The notes below the pieces were generated by a model. It made no database searches. It had not been told where the DNA came from and worked only from the letters and a program-made list of their open reading frames with translations. A DNA stretch of 64,000 nt from SZUA-36 sp963749115 (GTDB lineage: Bacteria > Pseudomonadota > Gammaproteobacteria > Xanthomonadales > SZUA-36). Of the stretch, positions 60,801-64,000 are shown one piece after another. A program made the position numbers and the translations under genes. Each line of letters opens with the position of its first letter. Within the stretch, counting starts at the first letter, position 1. The DNA lies in assembly GCA_963749115.1 (NCBI GenBank), contig CAVVLP010000016.1:57626-121625 (forward strand). Reading direction: 5' to 3'.

Positions 60801-60895
60801 TCTGGCGCCTTACTTTGCAGGTAAAGAGTCGTCAATCACCGGCGGTTCTTTCGATATGGACACCCCGGCATGAGGGTCACTGAGGAACGGTAGCT

Positions 60896-61804
60896 ATGGA
60901 AACATTACTAGGGATCAGGGTTTACAATGAACGGGATACAGCTGTTTCGAAGGCTATAGGGTGGCAAAATATTTTACCGTACTTCGTTAGACTTAAGAGA
61001 AAGTACACTAATAAAGGTGATTTCGAGGCACATGTAAGAAGTCGGTTAGAACAACCCGCAAAGGGTTGGAAAATTGTAGACGACTTGTTGGAAACTCTGT
61101 ACGAGGGACGGAAGATTCCTATAGCATCATTAAGAGAATTGAAGGTAAAGCTTACGATAGGGGAGGGGTGCTACCTGAAACACGTACCGTATAAGCAGAA
61201 AAACATAAAGCAACTGTCAGATTTAAAAGTGACGGGCGGCGTGTACGGAGCCCCCATTACAGCTGCACTGGAATGCAGAGAGTTTGGATGCAAGGCCTAT
61301 CAGGATGAGATATTTTCACTCTTGCAGCCTTGCGGTAACACTGAGATAAATGGGGGTTTCTCCACAAAAAAGCAGGAGTGGGGACAAGACGTTTTGCCAG
61401 AGAAGGTGAAAGCCTACACTGTGAAGCCGGAGAGAGAACCGAATATGGATGTGGTAATCCGTTTGAGGTTCGCAGCGCCAAACTACAAGACTGACACATC
61501 CCACTCTCGTCATGCAGAAATCCTAAGCGGCATCCTGTTTGAGGCTGGCAATGTCTATATAAGGAATTTCGGGGGGAGGGCTAGTCAGATCCGGGAAGCA
61601 CACGTAACATGTCACAACGTCAGGCAGGTCGCGCGCATCGCAAAAAAAAACTACCCGATAACTCAGAATGATTGGCGGAACCTCATGCAACTGCTATTCG
61701 AGACGAAGGTGAAAACGGAAACGTTTCAATGCACGGGAGACTATATATCTGCATTCAGGGGGGGTAAACACGACGTGGGGGGGAGCTTTCAAATAACTTA
61801 TTAA
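60896..61804 (+). CDS. Hypothetical protein (302 aa), possibly foreign
   Basis: METLLGIRVYNERDTAVSKA... is Lys/Arg-rich, has no signal peptide or membrane helix and no domain I recognise. Cys are scattered (GEGCYLKH, ECREFGCKAY, LQPCGN). Codon use differs from the housekeeping genes by eye, with many AGA/AGG and ATA codons, consistent with acquisition. It stands alone between the secreted-protein gene and the REP-like motif at 61857. Confidence 0.5.
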   Translation: METLLGIRVYNERDTAVSKAIGWQNILPYFVRLKRKYTNKGDFEAHVRSRLEQPAKGWKIVDDLLETLYEGRKIPIASLRELKVKLTIGEGCYLKHVPYKQKNIKQLSDLKVTGGVYGAPITAALECREFGCKAYQDEIFSLLQPCGNTEINGGFSTKKQEWGQDVLPEKVKAYTVKPEREPNMDVVIRLRFAAPNYKTDTSHSRHAEILSGILFEAGNVYIRNFGGRASQIREAHVTCHNVRQVARIAKKNYPITQNDWRNLMQLLFETKVKTETFQCTGDYISAFRGGKHDVGGSFQITY

Positions 61805-61856
61805 TTGTATACTTCCGGGAGGGAATTACAGGGGGGCTTAAATCACATGAATAAAA

Positions 61857-61883
61857 GGGGTCAGAGTAAAGTGTCAGAGTAAA
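61857..61883. repeat. Tandem GTCAGAGTAAA motif (REP-like)
   Basis: GGGGTCAGAGTAAA followed by GTGTCAGAGTAAA. The GGGGTCAGAGT core is the kind of short repeat found around RAYT-type elements. It supplies the last codons and stop of the minus-strand lipoprotein frame. Confidence 0.4.
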
Positions 61884-62274
61884 CCGACGTGTGCCGGGAC
61901 GTTTGACTGACGATGACTTTGGCAATAGGCCTATCGTGGATTGATAAATGAGCTTCTGGAATAGGAAGTGATGGTAAAGAAACAGGAACGTGAGTGCATT
62001 CAGCTTCAACGGTGGTGTAGCCCCTTAATTCCACCCGACTGGTTTCTATATAAGCACCCTGGCAGTGTTCAAGCATTAGTTGCTTGACTTGTTCGTGTTC
62101 GGCGTTCGGACCAATACTGAGGTACTTGATTCGTATCATGTCCTCATTGGAAGTGAGGATTACTGGCTCATAGTTATTCTTTCCTGTGTGACCTGGTTCT
62201 GGGTATTTATATTCGGGGTATAATATACAGCCAGAGAACAGTCCGTAAAGTACAAGACTGACAGTTAGTTTCAA
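61861..62274 (-). CDS. Putative lipoprotein of unknown function
   Basis: The TTG at 62274 gives MKLTVSLVLYGLFSGCILYP, a short lipoprotein signal with lipobox LFSGC; the frame runs back to 62331 (ATG) if a longer start is used. The mature part has Pro/Tyr-rich EYKYPEPGHTG, then IKYLSIGPNAEHEQVKQLML and Cys at two further positions. No ribosome site is clear for either start. The C-terminal SDTLL is encoded by the REP-like tandem motif, so the original end may have been replaced. About 138 residues. Confidence 0.45.
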   Translation of the reverse strand: MKLTVSLVLYGLFSGCILYPEYKYPEPGHTGKNNYEPVILTSNEDMIRIKYLSIGPNAEHEQVKQLMLEHCQGAYIETSRVELRGYTTVEAECTHVPVSLPSLPIPEAHLSIHDRPIAKVIVSQTSRHTSVYSDTLL

Positions 62275-62336
62275 TATCTGGTGGATGTTTGAGTTCACTA
62301 GATTGAGTATAGCTGAGATTCCCAGACCCAAATTAA

Positions 62337-62385
62337 AACACCCCGACAGGTTGGATCACTGAAAGGGCAGTGCTGCCAGGTTGCA
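62337..62385 (+). repeat. 49-bp direct repeat, copy 2
   Basis: Same 49-bp sequence as 59911-59959 with two mismatches and in the same orientation, spaced 2,426 bp. It lies 171 bp before the plus-strand gene at 62556, as copy 1 lies 229 bp before that at 60188. Confidence 0.8.
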
Positions 62386-62555
62386 GATAAAGTATCCGAT
62401 ACCTGTTCTAGTAACTTTTCCGTGCAGACTGCCATGACCAGCACAGAAAAAAATATCTCCTATACTTTAATTTACCAATGCAGTTTTTCCTGCACAGGGC
62501 GTTAATGCTGCACCGCTTTATGCGATTAGCATTTGCGAAATAAGGAGACAACCGT

Positions 62556-63032
62556 ATGAAAGCTATAGCAGCAGCACTCGCGGCACTATTAGCCGCACTC
62601 ATCGCTCTTGCGCTGTGGTTCTACAACCGTTGGAAGACTGCACAAGCGATTAAAGCTGCCAAAGGTACTCTTGTTCCTGTTGGTGGCACACCCGCTCAAG
62701 CGACGATTAGCGACACGTGGACGACAGCGCCTGCAACCGTTCCCGCTGGTGTAAATACCACCTTTGTTCTAACAGTCAAAGGTTCTCATGTCTCTGGTCT
62801 TCTACCTGTCAGTGGGCGTGAATACATTTTTCAACCACCCACTGGTGTCACAATAATCAGTGTCTCAGGCGCCGTTCCAGGCAACCCCAATATAGGCACG
62901 ACCAATGCAGCTGGCACTATTACGGTCGTCATTAAGGCCGCCAGTGCCGTTGAGCAACCCACCGCCAGTGCGCTTGTTGCCCAACAAGTCAATGCGGACG
63001 ATACCCATACCGCGACATTTACCGTCCAGTGA
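62556..63032 (+). CDS. Small membrane-anchored hypothetical protein
   Basis: Protein of 158 residues. The N-terminus MKAIAAALAALLAALIALAL is a single membrane helix followed by WFYNRWKTAQ, so the rest is anchored. Residues 45-158 are Thr/Val/Pro-rich and beta-like (ATVPAGVNTTFVLTVKGSHV), resembling an immunoglobulin-like or Big-type fold, with no Cys. AAGGAGA lies 7 bp before the ATG. No family is recognised. Confidence 0.6.
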   Translation: MKAIAAALAALLAALIALALWFYNRWKTAQAIKAAKGTLVPVGGTPAQATISDTWTTAPATVPAGVNTTFVLTVKGSHVSGLLPVSGREYIFQPPTGVTIISVSGAVPGNPNIGTTNAAGTITVVIKAASAVEQPTASALVAQQVNADDTHTATFTVQ

Positions 63033-63120
63033 TCCAGTGGGTGGATTAACCATCTCATGGAGTGAGGGTCTGGTATTGGCTGTATGTAGGTAATCTGCTC
63101 GATAATTTTATAGAGAAAGG

Positions 63121-63210
63121 TCAGTCTGAATAGCTCCCCAATGCCCTGTACACGGTAGTACGACCTATTTGAAAGCGGTCCAGTAACTGGGCAATATGTG
63201 CGCTTTTAAC
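63121..63210 (-). pseudogene. Remnant of a serine recombinase C-terminal HTH
   Basis: On the minus strand this stretch encodes SAHIAQLLDRFQIGRTTVYR then ALGSYSD and a stop, closely resembling the C-terminal helix-turn-helix of Hin/resolvase-type recombinases (x-I-A-x-x-x-x-I-G-R-x-T-V-Y-R-x-L). A TAG in the same frame lies directly upstream, and no catalytic domain is found. The remainder of 63033-63421 holds no gene I can support. Confidence 0.55.
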
Positions 63211-63471
63211 CTATAGTAAGAATAATTAGGGATAAACTTCCGCCAGCATGGATGCTACGCTGGGAATCCGGTTTTTCCCGTCCTCTTTGTTGCGGGTCAA
63301 TCAACTACCGAACAGAAACCCAATTTTTATTTGATGAGTTTGAATCCACTGTACTGTCCTTCATGGGACACACAATAATAAATGAGGTCCTGGCTTCTAG
63401 TATAAGTTTAGGGAGGTTATTTTGAAAAGTGTAATGCTATCCGTCGTGCCATTGCTTGTTGGGCGTCGATC

Positions 63472-63819
63472 TTGTCTAGGTGCGATAAGCCTTCAGGTCA
63501 CTGTAACCCTCCAAAGCAATTTACTGACCCACGTACTCCCAGTCTTATTCAGCATACAACACTGGCAGCTTGTGAGGTTGCACGCCCCACTACCTGCGTC
63601 TTTGCGAACGGGGAAGTCGCCAAGACCATGGGACGGTTGGTAGGTAATTGCAACGCCTACTGCCAAACTCCTCTGACAGAAAATGAGAAGGCGTGTAAAC
63701 CTGTCGTGCGGAATCTGAACACGGGTACAGGAGTTTGTGAGCCACAAGCATTAGTCGATGATCCGGCGTACTACCACATTATGTGCGAGAATCTATCCGT
63801 TGATTGTTCATGCGAGTAG
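63472..63819 (+). CDS. Cys-rich hypothetical protein, start unclear
   Basis: This frame encodes about 115 residues with 11 Cys (CDKPSGHCNPPKQ, CEVARPTTCVFANGE, GNCNAYCQTP, MCENLSVDCSCE), a pattern of a disulfide-rich exported protein. A likely signal start lies in another frame: TTG at 63422 after GGGAGG gives MKSVMLSVVPLLVG. Joining them would need a shift of the opposite sign to the other broken genes, so this is uncertain. The stop is at 63819. No family is recognised. Confidence 0.35.
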   Translation: MSRCDKPSGHCNPPKQFTDPRTPSLIQHTTLAACEVARPTTCVFANGEVAKTMGRLVGNCNAYCQTPLTENEKACKPVVRNLNTGTGVCEPQALVDDPAYYHIMCENLSVDCSCE

Positions 63820-63938
63820 TAGTCAAAGATGTGGAATACTACATCTTAGGCTTGCCCCATTTGACCACCTTAACTGGTGGCAACACATCAATATCAACAG
63901 GTGACTTCACAACCTGTCAATCTATATCTCGACATCAC

Positions 63939-64000
63939 GCCATTCGGGGGACGCCATTCGGGGGACCGATTTGGGGGACAGTTTACTTAATTCCCATAGA
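63939..64000 (+). repeat. Direct copy of the 58961 REP-like element (cut by window edge)
   Basis: GCCATTCGGGGGAC units and then GGGGACAGTTTACTTAATTC (63974 onward) match 58981 onward perfectly for the 27 bases visible. The copies flank about 4.9 kb next to tRNA-Thr. 63820-63938 shows nothing else. Confidence 0.65.

Overview
This window is about 64 kb of a gammaproteobacterial chromosome. The evidence is conserved housekeeping blocks in their usual gammaproteobacterial order: rplU-rpmA-obgE, rpsT, murJ-ribF-ileS-lspA-ispH followed by a type IV pilin block, uvrA/MFS/ssb-type neighbours, a sufR-sufBCDS operon, and pspABC behind a sigma-54-like promoter. The MurD2/MurL pair is a peptidoglycan route known from Xanthomonas and scattered other bacteria. 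I cannot name the genus.

Layout. 1-4502 (minus strand): pntB (cut by the window edge), pntA, and the MurNAc-recycling pair murU and amgK. 4555-10988 (plus): sufR-sufB-sufC-sufD-sufS plus an S66 LD-carboxypeptidase. 11001-14561: alpha-carbonic anhydrase, a CDP-alcohol phosphatidyltransferase and a polysaccharide flippase. 14608-24659 (minus): a cluster of four ATP-grasp ligases, two alpha/beta-hydrolase esterases, an S51 (cyanophycinase-like) peptidase and a GT5 glycogen synthase. It is interrupted by a 204-bp MITE-like element and a truncated fifth ATP-grasp stub. 24851-31142: an EF-G-like GTPase, a repeat-rich spacer, murL-murD2 and a cyclophilin. 31211-38906: ispB, an MFS transporter, ssb, rfbA-rfbC-rfbD-manC (sugar nucleotides for surface polysaccharide) and a DUF1684 protein. 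39254-43208: pspC-pspB-pspA, an FKBP isomerase, a Nudix hydrolase and a rhodanese. 43545-56054: uvrA, rplU (with a long repetitive tail), rpmA, obgE, rpsT, murJ, ribF, ileS, lspA, ispH. 56136-58469 (minus): minor pilins pilV-pilW-pilX-pilE without pilY1. 58708: tRNA-Thr(CGT). 58824-64000: an accessory region with dispersed repeats, REP-like motifs, a serine-recombinase remnant and several small secreted or membrane proteins of unknown function.

How the genes fit together. Cell-envelope work dominates: peptidoglycan recycling (amgK, murU, ldcA), an alternative D-Glu route (murD2, murL), lipid II flipping (murJ), undecaprenyl or quinone-type prenyl chains (ispB, ispH), dTDP-rhamnose and GDP-mannose supply, a flippase, envelope-stress Psp proteins and pili. 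The ATP-grasp cluster is the best candidate for an undescribed pathway. Its composition suggests a ribosome-independent peptide or amide product with dedicated hydrolases and an alpha-glucan-type glycosyltransferase.

A warning on the sequence itself: fifteen genes are split by a single reading-frame shift, and all fifteen are one extra base, never a missing base. I annotate them as genes with broken frames. Residual insertion errors are the simplest explanation, but this cannot be decided here.
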